Below the pieces are notes generated by a model that did no database searches, was not told the DNA's origin, and was given only the letters and a program-made list of their open reading frames with translations. Both the position numbers and the translations under genes were made by a program. This document shows, one piece after another, positions 16,606 to 25,197 of a stretch of 64,000 nt of DNA. Within the stretch, counting starts at the first letter, position 1. Each line of letters starts with the position of its first letter. The DNA comes from Candidatus Colicola equi. Its GTDB lineage: Bacteria; Bacteroidota; Bacteroidia; Bacteroidales; Paludibacteraceae. The stretch lies in contig JAGHRV010000019.1 in assembly GCA_018066175.1 (NCBI GenBank), forward strand, positions 25,226-89,225, given 5' to 3'.

Positions 16606-17568
16606 CTACTCATCATAAACTAATGACACATTATCCACCCACAAGGTATTACCATCATGTCCTGTAAAGGCAGGATAACAACCAGAGGATATCATCAGTA
16701 CCAAGTGTGTCGGTTTATCGTTACTATATCCCACTTCATTCACTCTCACCATCTTACCATCAGCATTTTTGGCCTTAAAACTATGTACATTTAGGCCTTC
16801 ATAATCCTTATAATTAGGCTGCTGCGTAATATCACCATATCGGAAAGGAATACGATGATTATTCTGCCAAGTCGGCACATCATTCCATATTCGTTCGTAT
16901 GCAGTGGCAATGCGCGTAGCATAGATCTTACCATTCTCTTCCCAACGATGTTGTAAATAAGCATACACCTCAGCACAGTCTCGGCCTTGCATTTTTTTAA
17001 CGACACCAACACCTGTAGCGCGCATGATTACATCACTATCATCTACTTTAGCCTTATAATCCAACTGTATTGCCTTGGGATGACGAGTATAAGGTCGTCC
17101 CATTTCAACCACACTATAGGGATCACTCACGCCCTTAAGAGGCACCGGTTCATACGTATATCCAATAAAAATAGTACCTGCTATCTGCACCTTCACATCC
17201 AACTTTAGCGCCTCCACAATCTCCAATTTACAATCCAAACGAGCACACCAGCCATCACCTCTACGCTCCGGACGAGTAGTACCACTGGCCTTATCCATAC
17301 CTAAAACACGAGCATACGCATTGCTAACCGACCAAGGATTACCGGGTTTAGTATAGTCAAATGGAGCAGTAGTCCAAATCGTATCTGTCGGACCTATCGC
17401 ATAAATGGTAATCGTCTTACCCGAAAGCATCTTAGACTCCTGTATATACCGCGTCACCCATGAATCCATATCTCCATATGGTATCATCTCCACGCGCTCA
17501 GCGCGAGCGCACATACAAAACATCAATAATCCCACTATAAGGACCCTCATCTGCATATTTTTCATCAC
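16606..17568 (-). CDS. Secreted PCMD-domain-like protein
   Basis: 320 residues with a Sec signal peptide (about 1-24, ending CARA). The body begins MIPYGDMDSWVTRYIQESK, includes FDYTKPGNPWSVSNAYARV and LKLDVKVQIAGTIFIGY, and ends with the strand LWVDNVSLVYDE. This layout, a jelly-roll-like carbohydrate-associated domain with a final DNVSL strand, fits the PCMD (putative carbohydrate metabolism domain) proteins of Bacteroidota. Its role is unknown; it is probably periplasmic or surface exposed. It is the first gene of the operon transcribed from 17609-17640 and is followed 5 bp later by the GT2 gene. Confidence 0.65.
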   Translation of the reverse strand: MMKNMQMRVLIVGLLMFCMCARAERVEMIPYGDMDSWVTRYIQESKMLSGKTITIYAIGPTDTIWTTAPFDYTKPGNPWSVSNAYARVLGMDKASGTTRPERRGDGWCARLDCKLEIVEALKLDVKVQIAGTIFIGYTYEPVPLKGVSDPYSVVEMGRPYTRHPKAIQLDYKAKVDDSDVIMRATGVGVVKKMQGRDCAEVYAYLQHRWEENGKIYATRIATAYERIWNDVPTWQNNHRIPFRYGDITQQPNYKDYEGLNVHSFKAKNADGKMVRVNEVGYSNDKPTHLVLMISSGCYPAFTGHDGNTLWVDNVSLVYDE

Positions 17569-17608
17569 AATTCGTTTCTATTTTACTGCATAATACTAAA
17601 AAACGCTG

Positions 17609-17640
17609 CAAAGTTACTAAAATATTTGCAAGTATGCAAA
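17609..17640 (-). promoter_or_regulatory. Promoter of the PCMD...aroA-GT2 operon
   Basis: Minus strand: TTTG (17637-17640), 20-nt spacer, TAACTTTG (17609-17616). Six minus-strand genes follow with gaps of 1-34 bp. It overlaps the divergent aroC promoter by 16 bp. Confidence 0.72.
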
Positions 17641-17656
17641 TTTATTTGTAATTTTG
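17625..17656 (+). promoter_or_regulatory. Promoter of aroC-polyprenyl synthase
   Basis: TTTG (17625-17628), 20-nt spacer, TAATTTTG (17649-17656), 18 bp before the aroC ATG. The -7 box spans the ATG-free region just before the gene, which argues against the longer in-frame start at 17654. Confidence 0.75.
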
Positions 17657-17674
17657 CGGAAAAATAAGTGCATA

Positions 17675-18607
17675 ATGAACTTTTTTGGAGATAAATGGAC
17701 CTTTACAAGTTTTGGGGAGTCGCACGGAAAAGCCATCGGCGGAGTATTAGATGGCGTTCCTGCGGGGATTCATATTGACATGGACTTGGTGCAGGCCGAA
17801 TTACTCCGTCGGAGTGGTAAACAGGCTATCGGCACCTCTCCACGAGCCAAGAACGAAGCAGACAAAGTGGAATGGCTAAGCGGTGTAATGGACGGAGTAA
17901 CATTAGGCACACCCATTGCGTTTATTATTCACAACACCGATACTCGACCCGAGGACTATGAATGGATGAAGAATCATTATCGTCCAGGACATGCTGATTA
18001 TACCTATCAGGTTAAATATGGTATCCGCGATTGGCGCGGTGGAGGACGAGCTTCGGCCCGGGAGACTGCTTCGCGTGTTGTGGCAGGGACATTAGCCATG
18101 CAACAACTAACAGAGCAAGGCATCACTATTCAAGCTAAAGTCATTCAGATTGGTACCGAAACTCGTCCCGAATGCTTCGATTCGCTACTAGCTGCTACAC
18201 AGCAAGCCGGAGATAGCATCGGAGGAATTGTGCAATGCACCATTACCGGAGTAAAGGCAGGAATAGGAGAACCAATCTTTGACAAAGTGCAAAGTCACCT
18301 AGCCGCAGCCATGTTAAGCATCAATGGCTGCAAGGGATTTGAATATGGTACGGGCTTTGACATGTCCCAGCGTGGTAGTGACCTTTATGCCCATAGCGAA
18401 GTACCCTGTCCTTCTTCCGGAGGTATTGAAGGAGGCATCACCAACGGATTGCCAATCTCGTTTCGATGTGCTTTTAAACCAGCAGCCACTATCACACAAT
18501 GCTACAAAGGCCGGCATGACTCCTGCATAGCCATCCGAGCGCTTCCGGTAGTCGAAGCAATGGCAGCCTTGGTGTTAATTAATTTTATACAGACAGATAA
18601 TAACTAA
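17675..18607 (+). CDS. aroC: Chorismate synthase, compact form
   Basis: 310 residues from 17675 (MNFFGDKWTFTSFGESHG). Signature motifs are present: FGESHGKAIGG, RPGHADYTYQVKYGIRDWRG, GGGRASARETASRV, INGCKGFEYGTGF, GGIEGGITNG and GRHDSCIAIRALPVVEAM. The enzyme converts EPSP to chorismate with reduced FMN. It is about 50 residues shorter than the usual 355-365, with loops shortened after VIQIGTETRPE, before SSGGIEGG and before GRHD. The core around the FMN site is intact, so it is likely functional. It lies close to the aroA fusion (opposite strand), the preceding step, and 6 bp before the prenyl synthase gene. Confidence 0.93.
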   Translation: MNFFGDKWTFTSFGESHGKAIGGVLDGVPAGIHIDMDLVQAELLRRSGKQAIGTSPRAKNEADKVEWLSGVMDGVTLGTPIAFIIHNTDTRPEDYEWMKNHYRPGHADYTYQVKYGIRDWRGGGRASARETASRVVAGTLAMQQLTEQGITIQAKVIQIGTETRPECFDSLLAATQQAGDSIGGIVQCTITGVKAGIGEPIFDKVQSHLAAAMLSINGCKGFEYGTGFDMSQRGSDLYAHSEVPCPSSGGIEGGITNGLPISFRCAFKPAATITQCYKGRHDSCIAIRALPVVEAMAALVLINFIQTDNN

Positions 18608-18613
18608 TCAAAT

Positions 18614-19606
18614 ATGGTTAATCCAAAAGATATACTCGCTCCTGTTGAACAAGAATTTAGAATCTTTGAACATTCTTTTGAACAAGCCTTGCAATGCGAC
18701 CAACCTGTACTTAAGGATGTGTTACAATACTTACTTGTTAAACGCGGCAAACAACTGCGTCCGCAATTAGTATTACTATCGGCTAAGTTATGCAGAGGTA
18801 TTACGGACAAGACAATTGACTCTGCTGTAGCATTGGAGTTATTACACTCAGCCTCACTCATTCATGATGACGTTGTGGATTCAAGTATCACACGCCGCGG
18901 ACACGAAGCCGTGCATGTGCGTTGGACCAATAAAATTGCTATTCTAGTAGGAGACTTTCTATTAGCACGAGTAATGCAGTTAATTGCTAATGTACGCAAT
19001 GCTCGCATCACAAATATTGTAGCAGGAATGGGCGTATCACTGTCCTCCGGCGAACTACTGCAATTACATTCTAATACTACAATGTGGATATCCGAGGAGC
19101 AATATTACCGAGTCATTGAACAGAAGACCGCTTGTCTCTTTGCGGCTTGTATGGAAGCCGGGGCAGAATCCTCCGGAGCAACGATGCGACAGGCTTCGGC
19201 TCTACGAGATTTTGGACATCATTTCGGTATGTGCTTTCAAATTAAAGACGATGTCTTGGACTACTCTGATTCGGACGAGATTGGAAAACCCACCATGGGA
19301 GATATCCGTGATGGAAAAGCCACCTTACCATTGCTCATCGCTCTTAAACGAGCATCTCGTGAGGAATGTCAAACAATTCAGCGGATCGCAGAAGATTTAT
19401 ACCATAAAGAGCCACATATTGATACTTTTGAAGCCGAACAAGAAATCAAATCGTTTGTGCTACGATACGACGGCATTCGCTATGCGTATCAGCAAATGCA
19501 GAAACATAAACAACAAGCCATTGATGCCCTGAAGGTCTTTCATGACGCATCGGCCAAGAATAGTTTGCTATCTCTATTGGATTATAGTATCAATCGATTG
19601 CAGTAG
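18614..19606 (+). CDS. Trans-polyprenyl diphosphate synthase (octaprenyl type)
   Basis: 330 residues. It shows GKQLRPQLVLLSAKL, the first aspartate-rich motif LIHDDVVDSSITRRG (about 85-99), the second QIKDDVLDYSDSDEIGK (about 213-229), and GDIRDGKATLPL. These enzymes add isopentenyl units to make the long side chain of menaquinone. Chain length cannot be set with confidence by eye. It overlaps nothing and follows aroC by 6 bp, so they are co-transcribed; chorismate is also the precursor of the menaquinone ring, which makes the pairing sensible. It converges with maf, 3 bp away. Confidence 0.92.
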   Translation: MVNPKDILAPVEQEFRIFEHSFEQALQCDQPVLKDVLQYLLVKRGKQLRPQLVLLSAKLCRGITDKTIDSAVALELLHSASLIHDDVVDSSITRRGHEAVHVRWTNKIAILVGDFLLARVMQLIANVRNARITNIVAGMGVSLSSGELLQLHSNTTMWISEEQYYRVIEQKTACLFAACMEAGAESSGATMRQASALRDFGHHFGMCFQIKDDVLDYSDSDEIGKPTMGDIRDGKATLPLLIALKRASREECQTIQRIAEDLYHKEPHIDTFEAEQEIKSFVLRYDGIRYAYQQMQKHKQQAIDALKVFHDASAKNSLLSLLDYSINRLQ

Positions 19607-19609
19607 AAA

Positions 19610-20176
19610 TTAGTAGCCTATTTCTTTAAGCGTAGCATATACTCTATCAATAGGCAATCCCATTACGTTAAAATACGACCCATTCAGTCGTGTTACAGCA
19701 ACGTACCCTATCCATTCCTGTACGCCATAAGCTCCGGCTTTATCCAATGGATGATACGTAGCCACATAATTGGCTATCTCATCATCTGTGAGTGGTTTGA
19801 AGGTTACATCTGTCTTATCCACGAACTTAGCCACTATGCCCTGTTGGGTCATAAAACACACTCCGGTATAGACCTGATGGGTCTGACCGCTCAGCATGTG
19901 TAACATACGACAGGCATCTGCTTCATCTTTAGGTTTACCTAACACCTGTCCATTCAGCCATACAATCGTATCAGCTGTAATCAAAACCTCATCGAATGCC
20001 AATTGCTCCGAATACGCGCGCGCTTTGTTGCACGCGATGTAGATAGGTATATCACCACCTTGAAGCGAAGATGGGTAATGTTCATCAGCATCAATAGTAA
20101 TGGCCTTAAACGGAATATCTAATCCTGCCATTAATTCACGGCGTCGCGGAGACTGACTACCTAAAATAATTCTCAT
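19610..20176 (-). CDS. maf: Maf-type nucleoside triphosphate pyrophosphatase
   Basis: 188 residues. The opening MRIILGSQSPRRRELM, the ADTIVWLNGQVLGKP segment with the catalytic Asp, and the conserved VYTGVCFM strand identify the Maf/YhdE family. It hydrolyses non-canonical or dTTP/UTP-type nucleotides to monophosphates in the cytoplasm. The length is normal. Its start overlaps the upstream prenyltransferase stop by 4 bp (coupled translation), and it ends the pta-ackA-amylase-ubiA-maf unit. Confidence 0.93.
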   Translation of the reverse strand: MRIILGSQSPRRRELMAGLDIPFKAITIDADEHYPSSLQGGDIPIYIACNKARAYSEQLAFDEVLITADTIVWLNGQVLGKPKDEADACRMLHMLSGQTHQVYTGVCFMTQQGIVAKFVDKTDVTFKPLTDDEIANYVATYHPLDKAGAYGVQEWIGYVAVTRLNGSYFNVMGLPIDRVYATLKEIGY

Positions 20177-21135
20177 AACGAGTGGGAAATAACAAAACCA
20201 TAAAGCACTCCCATCAGCATCACCAACTTCATCACCCCTTGTGCCGACCGATAATCCGAAGGAATCTTAGCGGCCCACATCAACCACAAACTACATACCA
20301 AGGGAGTCATGATGCCAAAGACTATATAGCGTGAACTTAACGTATTCCAGGTGTGTTCATACGGCACCATACCAAAGCCTATCCATGCTAATAAACCAAG
20401 GGTTATGCAGCCGACAATAGAAACCACCCATTTAGCGGCCCAATCGCCAAAACGCACCGGTAAAGTATGGCATTCTAATTCTCGGTCGCCTTGTTGATCT
20501 TGCATATCCTTCATTATCTCTCGCATAAGCGTAGTGAGGAAAGCAAAAAGAGCAAAGCCTCCCAGCCATACATAGAGATCATGACTCACCGATGAATATG
20601 CCAATATATCACCATAACGACGCTGCAAGTAGCCCACATTAGCCATTGCCACAACTAACGAAGGCAGGGATGTCAAAAAAGCCACAATGACGTTGCCAAT
20701 AATAAATTGACGCTTATAACTGCTCGAATAGAACCATAAAAGTCCCGGCACTAAGATCATTGTCAACCCAATAGCCCAACTTCGACACCACCATGCAACA
20801 ACCAGCCCCATTGCTGCCCCCAAAATGGTGAGCAACTGATGACAGTGCATTGCAGCGTCTTTGGTAACAGATTGTGTTATAATGAGCTGATCAGGCTTAT
20901 TGATGCGATCAATCTTGATATCAAAGTAATCATTAATCACATAGCCTCCGGCAGCAATGCATGCAATAGACAACATTATTAACATCACGCACCACCAAGG
21001 CAACTGAACGCCAAACTGACAAACGTTCAACACAGGAACGGCTACCCATTGCTCCATCACCCATACAACGATGAGAAGCATAATTAGATTAGACCAGCGC
21101 AATAAATGACAATATGCTTTGACTTGCTCAAACAT
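20173..21135 (-). CDS. UbiA-family prenyltransferase
   Basis: 320 residues with about eight membrane helices. The two aspartate motifs are present: NDYFDIKIDRINKPDQ (about 68-83) and REIMKDMQDQQGDRE. UbiA proteins transfer a prenyl chain to an acceptor at the membrane. Bacteroidota members with this motif are usually annotated as geranylgeranylglycerol-phosphate geranylgeranyltransferases, but menaquinone prenylation (MenA) cannot be excluded, and a polyprenyl synthase gene lies close by. The start abuts the amylase stop (1-bp overlap) and the stop overlaps maf. Confidence 0.85.
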   Translation of the reverse strand: MFEQVKAYCHLLRWSNLIMLLIVVWVMEQWVAVPVLNVCQFGVQLPWWCVMLIMLSIACIAAGGYVINDYFDIKIDRINKPDQLIITQSVTKDAAMHCHQLLTILGAAMGLVVAWWCRSWAIGLTMILVPGLLWFYSSSYKRQFIIGNVIVAFLTSLPSLVVAMANVGYLQRRYGDILAYSSVSHDLYVWLGGFALFAFLTTLMREIMKDMQDQQGDRELECHTLPVRFGDWAAKWVVSIVGCITLGLLAWIGFGMVPYEHTWNTLSSRYIVFGIMTPLVCSLWLMWAAKIPSDYRSAQGVMKLVMLMGVLYGFVISHSL

Positions 21136-22793
21136 TAACGTTTTCTTTTCTTATTATCTTTGATAGACAAAATAACTCCCTTCCAGGCCTCTAAAGAAAG
21201 TTGTATAGGTTCGTCCACACCGAACGAGAACTTCTTATATTTGGTATCCGTTAGTAAATCCACCGCAGAACCATCTTTGATGGGCTCTTGCTTGAGATAA
21301 TCCAACGCAGCTTGAGGGATATTGACTTTCAAATCTACCTTACGGTCATCAAAATTAAGAACGATAAGTAATAATTCATTATCATGCTTGCGCAAATAAG
21401 CATACTGTTCGTGGCGATTAAATCCTTCACCCTGAGCATATTCAAGATCAAACATCTTACCTTGCTGAATAGCGATATTCTCTCTAGCCGTAGTAAGCAG
21501 TTTCTGATAGAAGGCGCGCAATGCTTTTTGTTCATCATTCAGCATCTTACCATCAAACTTACCATTATTGGTCCAAGCCTGCAAGGATTTGATTCCCCAA
21601 TAGTCAAATATACTGCTACGACCATCCATACCCGAAAAACCTTCGCAATCCATGCCTGTTTCTCCTAATTCTTGTCCTGCATACACCATCACCGGGTTGG
21701 TACCTAATGTGGCTGCAACTATCATTGCCGGCTCTGCGCATATTCCTCGACCGCAATAGAATCCGGAAGCCAAACGTTGTTCGTCATGGTTCTCCAAGAA
21801 ATACAACATTCGTTCACGAATATCCTCCACTGCTTGCCATTGATTAGTGATTCCTTCGGCCGGCCAGTTCTTACTTGTGACGCCACGCAGATACTCGTAC
21901 ATACCCACCTTGTCATATAAATAATCAAATCCTGCCTCTAAATAAAGGTGGTATAATTGTGGATTATAGCATTCAGCAATAAACTGCACTTTCGGGGAAT
22001 GTTTATGTATGGCCGGAATGACCCAACGCCAGAACTCCACAGGCACCATCTCCGCCATGTCAACACGGAAAGCATCCACACCCTTATTCGTCCAAAAACA
22101 CAAAATATTCTGCATTTTCTTCCACGTATCCGGGATTGGATCGAATTGTTTTTCTCTGCCACCTAAGTAGTGTACACCATAGTTCAGTTTAACCGTCTCA
22201 TACCAATCATCCTTGGTGGGATGCGCAGAGAAGCAATCGTTGCCGGTCACTTTAGCAGGGAACTCTTCATAACCATCCATCGCGAACTGCGGAGCAAATT
22301 TTTCCCCAGGCAGATAGTAGAAATTATTGAGCGGAGAAAAAGCCCATTCCGGATGGTCTGTTTGACCCAAATCCTTTACATTTTTCGGCTTACAAACGGA
22401 TTTATATTCGCGGCTCACGTGGTTGGGTACAAAGTCAATAATAACTTGTAATCCTGCCTTATGAGTCCGACTAATCAGTTGCTCAAATTCCTCCATACGC
22501 TTAGCCGTATCTACAGCCAAATCCGGGTCCACATCATAATAGTCGGTAATAGCATAAGGAGAGCCGGCTTTACCTTTGGTAATGGACGGAGTGTTATATT
22601 CCGCTGTAGCATGACGAATCACGCCGGTGAACCATACATGGGTCGCACCTAAATCGCGAATAGCCTTGAGTGCCTTCGGGGTAAAGTCATTGAATTTACC
22701 ACAACCATTTTCTTCGCGACTGCCCTCCCGCTTGCGAGTAGGATTGTAGTTGGTAAAAGTACGAGGGAATAATTGATAAATAATTGGTTTCAT
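21135..22793 (-). CDS. GH13 alpha-amylase-family enzyme, cytoplasmic
   Basis: 552 residues, no signal peptide, so probably cytoplasmic. GH13 motifs in order: VIIDFVPNHV (region I), VDAFRVDMAEM (nucleophile Asp, about 243), FIAECYN (acid/base Glu, about 272), FLENHDEQR (third Asp, about 335). A C-terminal beta domain follows (LLLIVLNFDDRKVDL). The family acts on alpha-glucans or related glucosides; exact substrate is unknown. It starts 1 bp after ackA and probably shares its transcript, linking glucan breakdown to acetate formation. Confidence 0.9.
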   Translation of the reverse strand: MKPIIYQLFPRTFTNYNPTRKREGSREENGCGKFNDFTPKALKAIRDLGATHVWFTGVIRHATAEYNTPSITKGKAGSPYAITDYYDVDPDLAVDTAKRMEEFEQLISRTHKAGLQVIIDFVPNHVSREYKSVCKPKNVKDLGQTDHPEWAFSPLNNFYYLPGEKFAPQFAMDGYEEFPAKVTGNDCFSAHPTKDDWYETVKLNYGVHYLGGREKQFDPIPDTWKKMQNILCFWTNKGVDAFRVDMAEMVPVEFWRWVIPAIHKHSPKVQFIAECYNPQLYHLYLEAGFDYLYDKVGMYEYLRGVTSKNWPAEGITNQWQAVEDIRERMLYFLENHDEQRLASGFYCGRGICAEPAMIVAATLGTNPVMVYAGQELGETGMDCEGFSGMDGRSSIFDYWGIKSLQAWTNNGKFDGKMLNDEQKALRAFYQKLLTTARENIAIQQGKMFDLEYAQGEGFNRHEQYAYLRKHDNELLLIVLNFDDRKVDLKVNIPQAALDYLKQEPIKDGSAVDLLTDTKYKKFSFGVDEPIQLSLEAWKGVILSIKDNKKRKR

Positions 22794-22794
22794 T

Positions 22795-23988
22795 TTACAA
22801 TAAAGCTTGAGTATCTAATGCAATCATTAATTCTTCATCAGTAGGCACAACCACCACTTTAACTTTGCTATCGGCCGTAGAAATTACTTTCTCTTCACCC
22901 CGTAATGTAGCATTCACGTCTTCGTCAATCTTAACACCCAAAAACTCTAATCCTTCACACATACGACGACGTAAGCCCGGCTGATTCTCACCTACTCCGG
23001 CGGTAAACACGATAATATCCACCCCGCCCATAGCCGCAGCGTAAGCACCAATGTATTTCTTAATACGATACGTGTACATCTCAATGGCCAAACGAGCTCT
23101 GTCATCGCCAGCCTTGCAGGCAGCCTCCACATCACGCATATCCGAACCTACTGTAGCAATACCGGCCACACCACCGTCCTTGTTAAGGAAATTAGACATT
23201 TGGTCCGGAGTTAATTGCATTTTCTTCATCAAGTACGTGATAGCGCCACCATCTACATCACCGGCGCGAGTGCCCATCATCACACCCTCAAGTGGCGTTA
23301 AGCCCATACTAGTATCCATACACTTGCCATTCTTAATGGCCGCCAAGGAAGCGCCATTACCAATGTGACACGTAATAATACGCTGTTGACCAAAAGACAC
23401 ACCTAACATCTCGCAAACACGATGAGACACATAACGATGGGACGTACCATGAAAACCATAGCGACGCACACCATATTTTTTATACACATCATAAGGTAGT
23501 GCATACATATATGCGTAGTCAGGCATGGTTTGGTGGAAGGCGGTATCAAATACCCCCACTTGCGGCAGTCCCGGCATAAGTTCAGAAACGGCTTTTATAC
23601 CCTTCATGTTAGCAGGATTATGCAAAGGAGCCAAATCGCTAACTGCCTCAAAGGCCCTAAGCACCTCGTCGTCAATACGCACACTCTGCTGGAATTTCTC
23701 TCCGCCATGCACCATGCGGTGACCCACAGCATCAATCTCGCTAAGGGACTGGATAACACCTATCTCAGGGTCGGTGAGTAAAGAGAGAATAAACTTAACA
23801 CCCTCCGTATGTTCAGGTATGTCATGCATAATTTTCTTCTTCTCGCCATCCGGCATCTTTACTTTTACGAACGCATCGGGCAATCCTACGCGCTCTGCAC
23901 CACCGGATGTCATCACAGTGCGGTTATCCATATTGTACAAAGCGTACTTAATGGACGAACTGCCACAATTCAAAACTAATATCTTCAT
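22795..23988 (-). CDS. ackA: Acetate kinase
   Basis: 397 residues. Motifs: LNCGSSSIKYALY at the N-terminus, GHRMVHGGEKF, VFDTAFHQTMP, RYGFHGTSHRYV, CHIGNGASLAAI and FTAGVGENQP. It converts acetyl phosphate plus ADP to acetate plus ATP in fermentative metabolism. Length is standard. It follows pta after a 23-bp gap of short TAATTG repeats; the pair forms the classic acetate pathway. Confidence 0.97.
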   Translation of the reverse strand: MKILVLNCGSSSIKYALYNMDNRTVMTSGGAERVGLPDAFVKVKMPDGEKKKIMHDIPEHTEGVKFILSLLTDPEIGVIQSLSEIDAVGHRMVHGGEKFQQSVRIDDEVLRAFEAVSDLAPLHNPANMKGIKAVSELMPGLPQVGVFDTAFHQTMPDYAYMYALPYDVYKKYGVRRYGFHGTSHRYVSHRVCEMLGVSFGQQRIITCHIGNGASLAAIKNGKCMDTSMGLTPLEGVMMGTRAGDVDGGAITYLMKKMQLTPDQMSNFLNKDGGVAGIATVGSDMRDVEAACKAGDDRARLAIEMYTYRIKKYIGAYAAAMGGVDIIVFTAGVGENQPGLRRRMCEGLEFLGVKIDEDVNATLRGEEKVISTADSKVKVVVVPTDEELMIALDTQALL

Positions 23989-23990
23989 AT

Positions 23991-24018
23991 CTAATTGTTA
24001 ATTGCTAATTACTAATTG
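23991..24018. repeat. Short CTAATTG/TTAATTG repeats between pta and ackA
   Basis: The gap and the end of pta contain variants of a 7-8 bp unit (CTAATTGT, TAATTGCT, AATTACTA, ATTG). It resembles other small A/T-rich repeats at gene junctions in this window (4463-4506). Confidence 0.6.
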
Positions 24019-25013
24019 TTTATCGCTTGATTAGCGGTGATGATTACCATTTGCACAATGTCTTGCACTTTGCAGCCACGACTTAGGTCATTTACCGGCG
24101 CAGCAATGCCCTGCAGAATTGGTCCCACAGCGTCTGCACCCGAGAAACGTTCCACGAGTTTATACCCTATATTACCTGCCTGCAAATCAGGGAAGACTAA
24201 CACATTCGCCTTACCTGCCACACTGCTTCCCGGTGCTTTTTTTATTCCAACACTTTCCACCAAAGCAGCATCTGCCTGCAGTTCACCATCTATATTGAGA
24301 TTGGGATCCATTTCTTTGGCTAAACGTGTTGCCTCAGTCACTTTGTCTACCAATTCATGTTTAGCCGAACCTTTGGTAGAGAAAGAAAGCATAGCCACGC
24401 GCGGTTCTATTTGTGCCAAACCACGAGCAGTCTCGGCAGTAGATATCGCTATCTGCGCTAATTCTTCAGCATTAGGACACGGATTAACAGCACAATCAGC
24501 AAATACCAAGAAGCCATCTTCTCCAAGTTGTTTAGCGGGAGTAAACATAAGGAAGGCCCCACTTACAATCTTGCAATTAGGTTTTGTCTTGAGGATTTGG
24601 AAAGCAGGACGAATCGTATCAGCCGTTGTGCCTCGTGCACCGGCCAATTCACCATCGGCATCCCCATTCTTGATCATCAAGCATCCCAAGTATAGAGGAT
24701 CTTGCGCCTTCTTAGCGGCCTCCTCCTCCGTCATCCCCTTTGCCTTACGCAATTCGTACAACAAGTGGGCATAATCTGCCATTTTAGGTTCGGTAGCAGG
24801 ATCAAAAATAGTAGCCTCATGGATATAATCATAGCCATTATCAGCCGCCATCTTTTCTATGGTTGTTTTATTACCAATCAGTATCAGCTTTGCCAAACGT
24901 TCCTTAAGTAGTATATTTGCAGCCTCCAATGTACGAGGTTCGTCCCCCTCGGGAAGCACAATACGCTGCGGATTTTTACGCGCGCGTTCGGTCATTTGTT
25001 CAAGAATAGTCAT
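24012..25013 (-). CDS. pta: Phosphate acetyltransferase
   Basis: 333 residues, the short single-domain class. Motifs include RIVLPEGDEPRTLEAA at the N-terminus, DADGELAGARGTTADTIRPA, GAFLMFTP, FADCAVNPCPNAEELAQIA and KAPGSSVAGKANVLVFPDL. It interconverts acetyl-CoA and acetyl phosphate, feeding ackA directly downstream. A promoter lies about 40 bp upstream (25054-25084), so pta heads the five-gene minus-strand unit ending with maf. Confidence 0.97.
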   Translation of the reverse strand: MTILEQMTERARKNPQRIVLPEGDEPRTLEAANILLKERLAKLILIGNKTTIEKMAADNGYDYIHEATIFDPATEPKMADYAHLLYELRKAKGMTEEEAAKKAQDPLYLGCLMIKNGDADGELAGARGTTADTIRPAFQILKTKPNCKIVSGAFLMFTPAKQLGEDGFLVFADCAVNPCPNAEELAQIAISTAETARGLAQIEPRVAMLSFSTKGSAKHELVDKVTEATRLAKEMDPNLNIDGELQADAALVESVGIKKAPGSSVAGKANVLVFPDLQAGNIGYKLVERFSGADAVGPILQGIAAPVNDLSRGCKVQDIVQMVIITANQAINN

Positions 25014-25053
25014 AGTCTCTTCCGATTTATTAATCTTTTACATAACATTGATG

Positions 25054-25084
25054 CAAAGATACATAAAAAAACCAATATCTGCAA
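25054..25084 (-). promoter_or_regulatory. Promoter of pta-ackA
   Basis: Minus strand: TTG (25082-25084) and, after 20 nt, TATCTTTG (25054-25061), 40 bp upstream of the pta start. The -33 box is weaker (CTTG) than others in the window. Confidence 0.62.
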
Positions 25085-25121
25085 GGAAAGACAATGAAAT
25101 TTACATTTTTTTACAAAAAAA

Positions 25122-25153
25122 TTTGTTTATTCCAAAAAAAAAGTGTACCTTTG
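25122..25153 (+). promoter_or_regulatory. Promoter of the OmpA/LysM gene
   Basis: TTTG (25122-25125), 20-nt spacer, TACCTTTG (25146-25153), leaving a leader of about 35-40 nt before the ATG at 25198. Confidence 0.78.
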
Positions 25154-25197
25154 CACGCTGATTGTAAGTTATTGACTTAAACACCCTAATAAATACT

